Origin: Dolichospermum compactum NIES-806
GTDB lineage: Bacteria > Cyanobacteriota > Cyanobacteriia > Cyanobacteriales > Nostocaceae
Direction: 5' to 3'
DNA length: 64,000 bases
NCBI RefSeq assembly: GCF_002368115.1
Contig: NZ_AP018316.1
Span: 148,890 to 212,889, forward strand
Made by a program: the position numbers and the translations under genes. Positions 1-8,994 of this stretch are shown here, piece by piece. The stretch's first letter is position 1. Each line of letters starts with the position of its first letter. The notes beneath the pieces were generated by a model. The model had not been told where the DNA came from, searched no databases, and saw only the letters and a list, made by a program, of their open reading frames with translations.

Positions 1-1233
1 ATTTCCGATTATCGTCCAGATGCTTCTACTTGGTCACATTCTATTAACCTGCGTTTGGATAAAGTTAATGAAGTGCTAGGTCCCATTGAATTAGGACTTG
101 AAACAGGAGAATTACAAAGGTCAGATGTCGAAAAAATTCTCACAGCTTTAGGGTGTGAATTAGTCAAAATTGATGACCGAAATTGGACAGTCACAGTACC
201 TCCCTATCGTTACCGGGATTTAGAACGGGAAATTGATTTAATTGAGGAAATTGCCCGTTTATATGGTTATGATAAATTCTGTGATACTTTACCAGAAAAA
301 TCCGAAGCTGGTTATCTATCTTTAGAACAAGAATTAATTCGCAGGTTACGCGCTTATCTCCGCGCTGAAGGTTTAACAGAATTAATTCATTATTCTTTGG
401 TCAAACCAGGTGAAGATAAACAAATTGTTTTAAGTAATCCTTTGTTTGCAGAATATTCAGCTTTACGCACTGATTTAATTTCCGGTTTAATTTCCGCATT
501 TCAATATAATATAGAACAGGGAAATGGGGCGTTAAACGGTTTTGAAATCGGGCGGATTTTCTGGCGCGAAGAAGAGGGTTTACAAGAAGCAGAAATCCTG
601 GCTGGGATTATCGGTGGTGATACAACTTCCGGTAAATGGTCTAGAGGTGGTAAGGAACAAGCGATTACTTGGTTTGAAGCCAAAGGCATTTTAGAAAGTG
701 TCTTTAAACAACTAAAATTAACGGTAGAATTTCAACCCGAAAATCGAGATTCTCGCTTACATCCTGGACGTACAGCTTCGTTGTGGGTAAAGGGTAATAG
801 ACTGGGAACATTCGGACAGGTTCACCCCCAATTACGTCGAGAGAAGGATTTGCCAGAAGCCGTTTATGTGTTTCAATTAGATTTAGATGCTCTGTTGGAT
901 GCCTGGGATCATGATGATTTACTAGTTCCCAAATTCAGTTCTTATTCTACCTATCCAGCTAGTGACCGAGATTTGGCGTTTTTTGCCCCTGTGAAAGTGA
1001 CAGTTTCCGAACTTGAAAAAGTCATTAATAAAGCTGGGAAAGGATTGTTAAACTCTGTGGAATTGTTTGATGAATATCGTGGTGAAAATGTCCCCACAGG
1101 ACAACGCAGTTTAGCCTTTCGTTTAGTATATCGTGCCAGCGATCGCACTCTCACTGAAAATGAAATTGAACCAGTTCATAATCAAGTGCGGACAGCCTTA
1201 GTTGAAAAATTTGGTGTGAATTTGAGAAGTTAA
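1..1233 (+). CDS. pheT: Phenylalanine-tRNA ligase beta subunit, 5'-truncated by window edge
   Basis: This is the C-terminal half of the PheRS beta subunit, which with PheS charges tRNA-Phe in the cytoplasm. The frame is open from base 1, so the gene starts upstream of the window. The TTG at 55 is an internal codon, not a start. The visible part opens with a B5-type DNA/RNA-binding domain (about the first 90 residues). A catalytic-core-like domain with the motif EEIARLYGYD follows, and the last ~95 residues form the FDX-ACB anticodon-binding domain (FSSYSTYPASDRDLAFF to the C-terminus). The gene is convergent with urtE, and two hairpins separate them. The family assignment is secure; only the N-terminal B1/B3/B4 part is missing from view. 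Confidence 0.95.
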   Translation: MSDYRPDASTWSHSINLRLDKVNEVLGPIELGLETGELQRSDVEKILTALGCELVKIDDRNWTVTVPPYRYRDLEREIDLIEEIARLYGYDKFCDTLPEKSEAGYLSLEQELIRRLRAYLRAEGLTELIHYSLVKPGEDKQIVLSNPLFAEYSALRTDLISGLISAFQYNIEQGNGALNGFEIGRIFWREEEGLQEAEILAGIIGGDTTSGKWSRGGKEQAITWFEAKGILESVFKQLKLTVEFQPENRDSRLHPGRTASLWVKGNRLGTFGQVHPQLRREKDLPEAVYVFQLDLDALLDAWDHDDLLVPKFSSYSTYPASDRDLAFFAPVKVTVSELEKVINKAGKGLLNSVELFDEYRGENVPTGQRSLAFRLVYRASDRTLTENEIEPVHNQVRTALVEKFGVNLRS

Positions 1234-1237
1234 TCCA

Positions 1238-1289
1238 AAATATTCGGTTAAAACCGAATTTTGCTATGAGACAGGGAATTTATTCCCTG
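1238..1289. terminator. Two adjacent hairpins between convergent pheT and urtE
   Basis: The first stem is ATTCGGTT/AACCGAAT (1242-1249 with 1252-1259), followed by TTT. The second is CAGGGAAT/ATTCCCTG (1272-1279 with 1282-1289). Both are perfect 8-bp stems with 2-nt loops. Their place between two convergent stop codons fits bidirectional termination. Confidence 0.7.
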
Positions 1290-1305
1290 GCTTTATCAAT
1301 TATCA

Positions 1306-2004
1306 CTAAACCGTCAAAAACTTTTGAATCACATCTTGACTAAGTTCATGAGTTAGACCGGAAGCAACAATCCCGCCTTTTTGCATAGCATAATAGTAAT
1401 CTGCCTGACGGACAAAATGCAAGTGCTGTTCTACCAATAAGACGGAAACCCCTGTGGTTTCAATAATCTGACGGACTGCGGCTTCAATTTCCAAAATGAT
1501 TGAGGGTTGAATACCTTCCGTCGGTTCGTCTAATACGAGTAGTTGTGGTTTTCCCATTAAAGCACGAGCGATCGCTAATTGTTGCTGTTGTCCACCACTT
1601 AGATCTCCACCCATACGAGACAGCATAGTTCTTAACACCGGAAATAAACTAAAAATTTCTGGAGGAATTTCTGGTTTTTTGACTGGTTTTTGTCTAGCTT
1701 CTAATCCCAAAAGCAGATTTTCTTTAACTGTTAATCGCGGTATAATTTCCCTTCCTTGACTTACATAACCAATCCCCATTTTCGCCCTTTCATAAGTTGG
1801 TTTACCGTTAATTATCTCCCCTGCAAAATTAATAATTCCGCTGCTGGGTTTGAGTAGTCCCATAATTGTTTTTAGCATGGTTGTTTTTCCCACTCCATTG
1901 CGGCCAATTAAACATACCATTTGTCCTGGTAATACGGTCAAATCCACATTCCTGAGAATATGACTTTCACCATAATGAACGTTAAGATTAGAAATTTTTA
2001 GCAT
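1306..2004 (-). CDS. urtE: Urea ABC transporter ATP-binding protein UrtE
   Basis: This is the second ATPase of the high-affinity urea ABC importer (HAAT/LivF-like family), acting on the cytoplasmic face. At 232 aa it has the usual LivF length. Visible motifs are Walker A GRNGVGKT (about residues 34-41), ABC signature LSGGQQQQLAIARAL, Walker B LLVLDEPTEG, and a switch His in LLVEQH. The start ATG at 2004 is consistent with the family N-terminus (MLKISNLNVHYGESHILR). It lies downstream of urtD in the same orientation but is cut off from it by a porin gene and a repeat element. It may therefore depend on read-through or on its own promoter. The paralogue-level call (urtE rather than livF) rests on the urtABCD context. 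Confidence 0.93.
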   Translation of the reverse strand: MLKISNLNVHYGESHILRNVDLTVLPGQMVCLIGRNGVGKTTMLKTIMGLLKPSSGIINFAGEIINGKPTYERAKMGIGYVSQGREIIPRLTVKENLLLGLEARQKPVKKPEIPPEIFSLFPVLRTMLSRMGGDLSGGQQQQLAIARALMGKPQLLVLDEPTEGIQPSIILEIEAAVRQIIETTGVSVLLVEQHLHFVRQADYYYAMQKGGIVASGLTHELSQDVIQKFLTV

Positions 2005-2108
2005 TATAAAATTAACCTGATTAACTATTTTAATTTTTCCTAACTTTAGCCCTCCCTAACCCTCCCCTTGTAAGAGGGTGTTTGAAAAGTCTAAATTCAT
2101 ACTCTCAG

Positions 2109-2273
2109 GGCGATTATAAATCGCGGCTACACAGACAAAACCCACCTATTCCTTCAGTCCCGTAAGGGATACGTGGGTTCAGAAGCCTTGATTTTTCATT
2201 AGTCCACCTTCGTGGACTTCGCTTGTGTAGTAGCGTATCCCTGACGGGAGCCGTAGGCTCTATTATATTCGCC
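2109..2273. repeat. Repeat family C, copy 1 (terminal inverted repeats, 165 bp)
   Basis: The left end GGCGATTATAAATCGCGGCT and the right end TATTATATTCGCC form an inverted repeat related to the ends of the copy at 60850-61073. Both copies share an internal AAAACCCAC near the left end and a TAGTCC...GGACTT hairpin. This copy seems to carry a ~30-bp secondary insert before its right end (AGTAGCGTATCCCTGACGGG...). No ORF of note. It sits in the porin-urtE gap. Confidence 0.65.
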
Positions 2274-2344
2274 GATAGCGTGGCGTTAGCCATAGACTTT
2301 TCAAACATCCTCTTAGACCGGGGAGTATCAACTAATTGCTATGA

Positions 2345-3958
2345 TTAGAAACTAAAAGTACTTCTCAAAGCACCAATTACTAAATTGCTACTGCTATCAT
2401 CGTGATTTGGGGCTGTTAGCCAAATTACAGCGGGGGTAATGGTGATATTATCGCTGACCTTGTATTGATAAAATCCCTCAACGTGATAGGAGGTATTTGG
2501 ATCTTTCGTAACTCCAGTAATACTAGAATTCGTAACCTTTGGTTCCATACCAAATATAATACCAGCTAAGTTACCTTTTTTACCCAAATCTGGTAAACCT
2601 AAAGTAACAGCATAGTTCCAAATTTCCGCTTTTCCTTTGGTACCAGTCAAAACTTGACTATTGGTATATCCAGCCCAACCACCTAAAACAAGTTGCTTCG
2701 TAATACCTAAGGATGCTTCCACACCGTAGGAATTACTGGAAAAGTTTGTACCAGCGGCAAGATCGGTAAATGTGGCGTTATTACTACCTGTAGCCAGTGA
2801 CTTGTTATAGGAATTGATGTAAGTTAAACCAAGGGAAATGCGATCGCTTGGTTTGACTGTTAATTGTGCTAAACCGCCGTAGGGACCATCAAACAACCCA
2901 TTTCCGGGAGTAGGGTTATTGTGTCCACTAGCTAAGTAACCTAAACTGAGAGTTAAATTTTTACCTAATTTTTGTTTTACACCTAGTCCTGCTCCACCCA
3001 ATTGGGCATAGATGGGGTTTCTGGTTCCAAATGCGGACACAGCACCAGATCCACCATTCCCATCAAACAGATTCAATGTGCTGTCAAGGTCGAGAATTAT
3101 ACCATCATTGGCTATGATGTTGGCATAAGTGTTTTTACCAAGGGGGAATCCATAGGAAAGCGCACCTATAGAAACATTGTTATTAGGTGTGCCACTGGCA
3201 AAGGACAATTTACCTTCTGTAGTATTAAGACCAAAACTGTTAATATTGTTGCTTTCTAGCCTGGTAAACAGTGTGTCTTTTCCAGTAAAACTGGTGACAA
3301 GCTCCAATCTAGTTCTAGCACCTAATGTCGTATTCTTGTTAGTAATGTTATTATTACCGACTTTATTGCCAGAAACAACACCACTAACAACCGCAACAAC
3401 CTGTCCTTGCAGTTTTGTGGTAGTTGAAAATTGATTAGCTTCTAAATCAGCAGTTTTGGCTTCCACAGCGTCTACACGACCTTTTAAGGTTGCTAGTTCT
3501 GCGGAAAAGTCATTTTGCAACTTTTGGATTGTTGCTAAATCTTGTTTTGTCGTTAAATCAGCCGTAGCAGTAGCAATTAATTCATTAACTCGATCTAAAC
3601 AGGCATTCAAACCAGCCGCAAATTCGTATCGTGACAACGCCCGATTACCCCGAAAAGTCCCGTTAGGATAACCCGCAACACATCCATAGCGTTCTACCAA
3701 TGATTGTAATGCCTGAAATGCCCAATCATTAGGTTGGATATCAGATAACTGAGACACGGAGGTAACTTGAGATATTACCTCCTGTTGATTATTTATATTT
3801 AATTGTTGAGAATTAGTATTAGTCTGGAGTTGATTATTTGCTGGTATTTCTTCAGCCAAGACTCCAGAATTTGTGCATAGTATGGCACTGATAACAGTCG
3901 AACTAGCAAGTAAATATGTTAAGAGCTTTTGCATTTTTCTTGACACCTGGTTTTTCAC
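2345..3958 (-). CDS. SLH-domain OprB-type outer-membrane porin
   Basis: This is a cyanobacterial outer-membrane beta-barrel porin of the SLH/OprB class, a group implicated in inorganic-ion or iron uptake. The N-terminus is a signal peptide (hydrophobic stretch LLTYLLASSTVISAILC). One SLH domain follows (about residues 70-125: IQPNDWAFQALQSLVERYG... ALSRYEFAAG) that would anchor it to the peptidoglycan layer. A short coiled-coil region comes next (KLQNDFSAELATLKGRVDAVEAK). The last ~340 residues form the OprB-type barrel, ending in Phe (STFSF) as expected for BAM substrates. At 537 aa it is normal for the family. It is unusual in splitting urtD from urtE; see the remnant at 4013-4066. Substrate specificity cannot be read from the sequence. 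Confidence 0.9.
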   Translation of the reverse strand: MKNQVSRKMQKLLTYLLASSTVISAILCTNSGVLAEEIPANNQLQTNTNSQQLNINNQQEVISQVTSVSQLSDIQPNDWAFQALQSLVERYGCVAGYPNGTFRGNRALSRYEFAAGLNACLDRVNELIATATADLTTKQDLATIQKLQNDFSAELATLKGRVDAVEAKTADLEANQFSTTTKLQGQVVAVVSGVVSGNKVGNNNITNKNTTLGARTRLELVTSFTGKDTLFTRLESNNINSFGLNTTEGKLSFASGTPNNNVSIGALSYGFPLGKNTYANIIANDGIILDLDSTLNLFDGNGGSGAVSAFGTRNPIYAQLGGAGLGVKQKLGKNLTLSLGYLASGHNNPTPGNGLFDGPYGGLAQLTVKPSDRISLGLTYINSYNKSLATGSNNATFTDLAAGTNFSSNSYGVEASLGITKQLVLGGWAGYTNSQVLTGTKGKAEIWNYAVTLGLPDLGKKGNLAGIIFGMEPKVTNSSITGVTKDPNTSYHVEGFYQYKVSDNITITPAVIWLTAPNHDDSSSNLVIGALRSTFSF

Positions 3959-4012
3959 GAATAATTGGAGCTATTAAGAATTATTCTTAGCAACTTTAAT
4001 CTAATTTGGGAC

Positions 4013-4066
4013 TTAGAAATTAAAAGTATTTCTCAAAGCACCAATTACTAGATTACTATTGCTATT
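4013..4066 (-). pseudogene. Remnant of a second porin 3' end
   Basis: Read on the minus strand this encodes NSNSNLVIGALRNTFNF followed by TAA. It aligns with the last residues of the intact porin downstream (SSSNLVIGALRSTFSF, stop). A TAG lies directly upstream in frame, so only about 17 codons survive. It is the relic of a former tandem porin copy. Confidence 0.85.
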
Positions 4067-4140
4067 CTACCACTTAAATAGCCTAAACTTAGGATTATTT
4101 TATCACCAAATTGTAACTATTTTTGAAGTCAGTGATGCGT

Positions 4141-4914
4141 TTAGAAGAGAGGATTAAGGGAGGTATGATTCTCTTCCTGTTTTCCCAAATATACTTCAAT
4201 AACGCGGGGGTCATTTCTGACTTGCTCAAAATCACCTTCACACAATACTGAACCCTCATGTAATACTGTCACTTTCTTAGCAATTTGTCGCACAAATTCC
4301 ATATCATGTTCAATGACTAAAATTGAATGACTTTCTGCTAATGTTGATAGCAAATTACCAATATTATAGGTTTCTTCATCTGTTAAACCAGCCACTGGTT
4401 CATCAACAAGTAATAAATCAGGAGATTGCGCTACTAACATTCCAATCTCCAAACGTTGCTTTTCTCCGTGGGATAATAAAGCCGCTGGAATATTGGCTTT
4501 TGCAGTTAAGCCAATTGTTTCTAATAAGCCTTTAAGACTATTTTTTTCCGCATAAGTGATAGAACTAAACAAGGTAGAAAAGACATTTTTATGACGATTA
4601 CTAGTGATTTCTAAATTCTCGAAAGGCGTTAAATTAAGATATATGCGTGGAGTTTGAAATTTGCGACCAATTCCCATCCGTGCAATTTGATGTTCAGCTA
4701 AAGAACGTAAATTTTTACCCTTAAATAATACTTTCCCTATAGTTGGTTGCACCTTACCTGTAATCACATCCAAAAAAGTAGTTTTCCCAGCCCCATTCGC
4801 ACCAATTACTACGCGCAATTCGCCAACATTCATACTAAAATTTAGACGATTTAATGCTTTAAAACCGTCAAAACTAACGGTGACATTTTCAGTTTCCAAG
4901 ATTTTGGCGTTCAT
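4141..4914 (-). CDS. urtD: Urea ABC transporter ATP-binding protein UrtD
   Basis: This is the first ATPase of the urea importer (LivG-like), at 257 aa. Walker A GANGAGKT lies near residues 38-45, the signature is LSHGEKQRLEIGML (a degenerate LSHGE form, typical of UrtD rather than LSGGQ), Walker B is LLLVDEPVAG and the switch His is in VIEHD. It overlaps the 3' end of urtC by 26 bp (4889-4914), which points to translational coupling in one transcript. The gene order urtA-B-C-D on this strand supports urea over branched-chain amino acids as substrate. Confidence in the family is high. Confidence 0.94.
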   Translation of the reverse strand: MNAKILETENVTVSFDGFKALNRLNFSMNVGELRVVIGANGAGKTTFLDVITGKVQPTIGKVLFKGKNLRSLAEHQIARMGIGRKFQTPRIYLNLTPFENLEITSNRHKNVFSTLFSSITYAEKNSLKGLLETIGLTAKANIPAALLSHGEKQRLEIGMLVAQSPDLLLVDEPVAGLTDEETYNIGNLLSTLAESHSILVIEHDMEFVRQIAKKVTVLHEGSVLCEGDFEQVRNDPRVIEVYLGKQEENHTSLNPLF

Positions 4915-6064
4915 GTTTCACCTCCATATCTTCTTCTAAACTAGGATAGGTATCAGAAGGTTTTAATTGCTGACGTTTCCCAAAAGGGATATTTTGTTTA
5001 CTTAACCATCCCATTATGCCATCAGGAAGCAGAATGACGATAGTTAATAATAGTATACCCTGAAAAAATAGCCATATTTCCGCGAATTGTTCACTTAAAA
5101 AAGTCCGGGCATAATTAACTAATAAAGTCCCAATAACTGCCCCGATTAATGTCCCTCTTCCCCCCACAGCCACCCAAATCACCATTTCAATAGAAAAGCC
5201 AATATCCATGGATCTAGGGGATACAGAACCACTTTGAACCGTGTAAAATGCCCCAGCTATACCAGCAATTGCTCCCGAAACTGCAAATACTAAGACTTTA
5301 AAATCTGTGGGGTCATAACCAGAAAATCGTACCCGACTTTCATCATCACGAATAGCTATTAATAATCTACCAAAACGTCCACTAGTTAACCAGCGACAAA
5401 GCCCATAAGTAGCCGCCAAAAATACCACCGTCAAGACGTAAAAAACAAATTGAGTTTTGCTATCACTAACTATAGCACCACTGCCATTAACTCCCCAAGA
5501 CAAAGGCGGAAAAGTGGTAAAATCTATCAACCCATTTGTGCCATTAAAAAATTGTTGTTGTCCATTAAAAAAATTGAAAAATACAATAATTGCAGCTTGA
5601 GTCAAAATCGAAAAATAAACCCCCTTAATGCGATTACGAAATACTAAATATCCTAGTAGTCCTGCTAACACACCCGGAATCATGACTACAGCAGCCATAG
5701 ACAGGGGAAAAGAAGAAAAAGGCTGCCAAAATCCAGGAAGTTCCATAACACCATAAAGGGACATAAAATCTGGTAACTCCCCCGTGGGGACTTGCAATTT
5801 TAGGTACATAGCGATCGCATATCCACCCAAACCGAAGAAAATCCCATGTCCCAAACTCAATAAACCAGCATAACCCCAAATTAAATCAATTCCCAAAGCC
5901 ACAATAGCCAGAGACAAAAATCGTCCCAATAAATTCAGACGAAAATCTGAAAGTAAAACCGGCATAATCAAAATCAAAATTAAAGCGATCGCACAAACTA
6001 CCCCAACCTCAACTAATATTAAACTTCGCCCCGTTTTAATTTTCATCATTCCTGCTTTATCCAT
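4889..6064 (-). CDS. urtC: Urea ABC transporter permease UrtC
   Basis: Inner-membrane permease of the LivM type, forming the channel with UrtB. At 391 aa it has about nine to ten hydrophobic helices, with the LivM-like signature LGIDLIWGYAGLLSLGHGIFFGLGGYA and a cytoplasmic loop IAIRDDESRVRFSGYD that contacts the ATPases. An in-frame ATG lies six codons after the first (MDKAGMMKIKTG), so the exact start is open. Its end overlaps urtD. A 271-bp gap holding a mobile-type repeat separates it from urtB. Confidence 0.93.
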   Translation of the reverse strand: MDKAGMMKIKTGRSLILVEVGVVCAIALILILIMPVLLSDFRLNLLGRFLSLAIVALGIDLIWGYAGLLSLGHGIFFGLGGYAIAMYLKLQVPTGELPDFMSLYGVMELPGFWQPFSSFPLSMAAVVMIPGVLAGLLGYLVFRNRIKGVYFSILTQAAIIVFFNFFNGQQQFFNGTNGLIDFTTFPPLSWGVNGSGAIVSDSKTQFVFYVLTVVFLAATYGLCRWLTSGRFGRLLIAIRDDESRVRFSGYDPTDFKVLVFAVSGAIAGIAGAFYTVQSGSVSPRSMDIGFSIEMVIWVAVGGRGTLIGAVIGTLLVNYARTFLSEQFAEIWLFFQGILLLTIVILLPDGIMGWLSKQNIPFGKRQQLKPSDTYPSLEEDMEVKHERQNLGN

Positions 6065-6138
6065 TTTCTCAAATCCACGTTCATCTGCGGTTAATTTCCC
6101 ATGACTTGTAAGTATTCAGCTATAGCGCCCGTTCATAC

Positions 6139-6242
6139 CTAGTACAGCACGGCGTAAATAAATCAACCATTCTTAATCGCCAAAAAGCTTGCCCAATATT
6201 GCTTTTGACTTTTGACTTTTGACGAACGCCTTGCGGTACTAG
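6139..6242. repeat. Repeat family A, copy 1 (104-bp MITE-like element)
   Basis: The ends are CTAGTACAGCACGGCG and CGCCTTGCGGTACTAG, a 16-bp terminal inverted repeat with 14 matches. Internally there is a run of TTTTGACTTTTGAC. The copy at 38698-38801 has the same length and lies in the opposite orientation; a third, diverged copy is at 43791-43901. No coding capacity. It lies between urtB and urtC. Confidence 0.75.
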
Positions 6243-6305
6243 ATCCCGACTTCTTTTATTAATTGTGTCCATAAATGATAAATTGATCACAGAAGTCGGG
6301 GATCT
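6241..6305. repeat. Long-loop hairpin AGATCCCGACTTCT / AGAAGTCGGGGATCT
   Basis: Complementary arms at 6241-6254 and 6291-6305 enclose a ~36-nt loop. The same arm sequence forms a tight perfect 15-bp hairpin at 52674-52706, so this is a dispersed palindromic repeat. It directly abuts the family A element in the urtB-urtC gap and might attenuate the operon. Confidence 0.6.
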
Positions 6306-6335
6306 TTTTACCTCACCTGAATTCTTAACCATGAC

Positions 6336-7496
6336 TTAAACATCAACATGACGACCCTTTTGAGGAAAAATCCCTCCCGGCTTCCATTGTAAAAACACAA
6401 TAATCAACGCAAAAACCATCACCTTAGCCATACTTGTAGTTGCAAAAAAACTAAATAAATCAGCCAAAGGCTTAACCGCACCCAACAACAAAGCCAAAGT
6501 TCCCGAACCAATCAAATAATTAATTGTCCCAATTCCCAAAGCTGCCAAAATCGTACCAGCTAAATTACCCACACCACCGACAACCACCACCATAAAGGTG
6601 TCAATAATGTAATTTTGTCCAGTATTTGGTCCAACAGAACCGAGTAAACTAATTGCACATCCAGCTACACCAGCTAACCCTGAACCCAGCGCGAAAGTAA
6701 TTGCATCAACTTTTTGAGTGGGAATACCCAAACAAGCACTCATACTGCGATTTTGCGTAACAGCCCTAATTCTTAATCCCCAATGAGAACGTTGCAAGAA
6801 TAGATAAATTCCTCCCACACAAATAATCGTCAAAACAATAATAAATAACCGTGCATAAGGTAATTGTACACCAGCTAAAGATACACCAGATTGTAACCAA
6901 CTAGGGGCTGTAACATCCACATTTTGAGCGCCAAACCAAGGTAAAGTTACCGCTTGCTGATAGGTTTTACTTAATAAATTACAAATTGTGATTGTCAATC
7001 CTAAAGACAAAAATAGTAAAACTCCCACAACCCAGTTACGAATTTTCTGTAAATTATTCCGATAATTTAAAATCCGTAAACCCCCAAAAAACAGAAGAGA
7101 AAACAAAGCTATCCCGATGATCAATAATAAATTCACACTGCGGACAAACTGCTGAAAAATTAAACTTACTCCCCAGGTTGCTAACAGAGTTTCTAAAGGT
7201 CGTCCATAGAGATAACGAATTACACTTTTTTCCAGAATTAATCCCACACCAGCAGTGAAAATAAAAGCGATAATCAAAGCCAAAAATATATAAACTTCAA
7301 ACCAAAACCCACCGAATTGCTTACAAATATTTTGCACAACAAAAGTTGTATAAGCACCAAACATAATTAGCTCACCATGAGCCATATTAATGACACCCAT
7401 TAAGCCAAATATGATAGCTAATCCTAAAGCAGCAATTAATAAAACAGCGCCAATACTAACACCATTAAATACAGCTTCCAAGAACCCTGTTAACAT
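6336..7496 (-). CDS. urtB: Urea ABC transporter permease UrtB
   Basis: LivH-type inner-membrane permease of the urea importer, 386 aa. The N-terminus carries the LivH-like segment LIAALGLAIIFGLMGVINMAHGE, and the cytoplasmic ATPase-contact loop reads RAVTQNRSMSACLGIPTQKVD. An extra region after residue ~110 (RSVNLLLIIG... NYRNNLQKIRNW) inserts additional hydrophobic segments, as in UrtB proteins compared with plain LivH. It lies 151 bp downstream of urtA, and that gap contains a 13-bp inverted repeat. Confidence 0.93.
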   Translation of the reverse strand: MLTGFLEAVFNGVSIGAVLLIAALGLAIIFGLMGVINMAHGELIMFGAYTTFVVQNICKQFGGFWFEVYIFLALIIAFIFTAGVGLILEKSVIRYLYGRPLETLLATWGVSLIFQQFVRSVNLLLIIGIALFSLLFFGGLRILNYRNNLQKIRNWVVGVLLFLSLGLTITICNLLSKTYQQAVTLPWFGAQNVDVTAPSWLQSGVSLAGVQLPYARLFIIVLTIICVGGIYLFLQRSHWGLRIRAVTQNRSMSACLGIPTQKVDAITFALGSGLAGVAGCAISLLGSVGPNTGQNYIIDTFMVVVVGGVGNLAGTILAALGIGTINYLIGSGTLALLLGAVKPLADLFSFFATTSMAKVMVFALIIVFLQWKPGGIFPQKGRHVDV

Positions 7497-7529
7497 TTTA
7501 TCCCTGCAATTATCAATTTATTCCTAATA

Positions 7530-7640
7530 GTCAGTTGTCAGTTATTCTGTAACGTCGGTGAATTTTTGCGCCTTTGCGCCCAAGATAATTCATAATACCA
7601 TTGTCCAACCTCTATTTTGTTTTTATCACTGACAACTGAC
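7530..7640. repeat. Inverted repeat in urtA-urtB gap
   Basis: GTCAGTTGTCAGT (7530-7542) is perfectly complementary to ACTGACAACTGAC (7628-7640). The spacer contains a TTTTTGCGCCTTTGCGCC-type cyanobacterial repeat. It could fold into a long stem in the urt mRNA just after urtA and favour higher UrtA than permease levels; that role is inference. Confidence 0.55.
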
Positions 7641-7647
7641 CACCAAA

Positions 7648-8964
7648 TTAACCCTTCTTGTATTTGCCACCTTTTGCAGGATCTGACCAATCACAAGCAA
7701 ATCCCTTAGTCTCTTTCACAAATTGATTCCAAGGAACTGGTTCAACTGGTGCGGGGGTAGCATAAACAATGTCAAACAGGCCATCCTGTCTGACTTGACC
7801 AATCCGCACAATTTTTGATATGTGATGATTAGCATTAACAGTTACTTTTCCTTCAGGTGCATCTATAGTTTGACCATAGGCCGCAGCCCGGACTTTCGCC
7901 AAGTCAGTTGTAGTTGCTTTTTCTACCGCTTGTTTCCATAAATACACGGCGATATATGCCGCTTCCATTGGGTCATTTGTTACCCTATCTTCACCGTATT
8001 CTTTCTTAAAAGCCGCCACAAATTTCTTGTTCGCAGGTGTGTCTACTGTTTGAAAATAGTTCCAAGCAGCATAATGTCCTTTTAGATACTCTACACCAAT
8101 GGCTTTAACTTCCTCTTCCGCAATACTCACAGACATGGAAGGATACTTATCTGGTGTCAATCCCGCTCCTTTCAGCTGTTTGAAGAAAGCAACATTACTA
8201 TCACCATTAAGAGTATTATAAATTACACCACCCTTGGGTAAAACCTGCTTAATTTTCGTGATAATAGCTGTCACTTCCGTATTACCCAAAGGTAAGTAAT
8301 CTTCTCCCACAGTTTTCCCACCTAAAGCCTCTAATTGAGCCTTAATAATGTTATTAGCAGTGCGGGGGAAAACATAGTCAGAACCGACTAAAAAGAACTC
8401 TTTACCTTTATTCTTCAACAACCAATCAACAGAAGGTTCAATTTGTTGATTTGGGGCTGCACCAGTGTAAAAAATATTTTTAGAACATTCTTGACCTTCA
8501 TACTGCACAGGATACCAGAGCATATGATCCTTGCTCTCGAAAACTGGCTTCACATTTTTACGACTAGCAGAAGTCCAACAACCAAAAACTACAGCTACTT
8601 GATCCTGATCAATCAATTTAGTAGCTTTTTCTCTAAAGGTATCCCAATTAGAAGCGCCATCTTCAACAACTGCTTCAATTTGTTTACCTAAAACACCCCC
8701 AGCAGCGTTAATTTCCTTAATTGCTAGTTTTTCCGCATCTACCACACTCTTCTCACTGATAGCCATTGTGCCACTGAGAGAATGTAAAATACCTATCTTG
8801 ATGGTTTTACCAGCAGTACCAGCTACGGGAGATGTACTGCTGGATACTGCTGGACTATTCGCAGTATTTGGAGAGTTATTACCACAAGCTTTTAAGAAAA
8901 TGCTACTACCAACACCTACAGCACTGTAAAGCAGAAACTTACGTCGGTTAAATTCCTTAGACAT
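7648..8964 (-). CDS. urtA: Urea ABC transporter substrate-binding protein UrtA
   Basis: Periplasmic urea-binding protein (type 1 periplasmic-binding fold, Peripla_BP_5/AmiC-like), 438 aa. The N-terminus combines a twin-arginine-like FNRRKFLLYSA with a hydrophobic stretch and FLKACG, a lipobox-like site, so a Tat-exported lipoprotein is likely. A low-complexity Ser/Thr/Pro linker follows. The mature domain starts at IKIGILHSLSGTMAISE and includes EVVFGCWTSASRK-type and LWYPVQYEGQE segments characteristic of urea/amide binders. It is the first gene of the urt set and is preceded by a putative NtcA-type promoter at 8995-9037. Confidence 0.94.
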   Translation of the reverse strand: MSKEFNRRKFLLYSAVGVGSSIFLKACGNNSPNTANSPAVSSSTSPVAGTAGKTIKIGILHSLSGTMAISEKSVVDAEKLAIKEINAAGGVLGKQIEAVVEDGASNWDTFREKATKLIDQDQVAVVFGCWTSASRKNVKPVFESKDHMLWYPVQYEGQECSKNIFYTGAAPNQQIEPSVDWLLKNKGKEFFLVGSDYVFPRTANNIIKAQLEALGGKTVGEDYLPLGNTEVTAIITKIKQVLPKGGVIYNTLNGDSNVAFFKQLKGAGLTPDKYPSMSVSIAEEEVKAIGVEYLKGHYAAWNYFQTVDTPANKKFVAAFKKEYGEDRVTNDPMEAAYIAVYLWKQAVEKATTTDLAKVRAAAYGQTIDAPEGKVTVNANHHISKIVRIGQVRQDGLFDIVYATPAPVEPVPWNQFVKETKGFACDWSDPAKGGKYKKG

Positions 8965-8994
8965 ATTTTTGATTAGTTATCTTTTTAAACTGAG

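Noticed and set aside
2114..2308. 64-codon frame between the porin and urtE
   Set aside because: It lies wholly within repeat family C.
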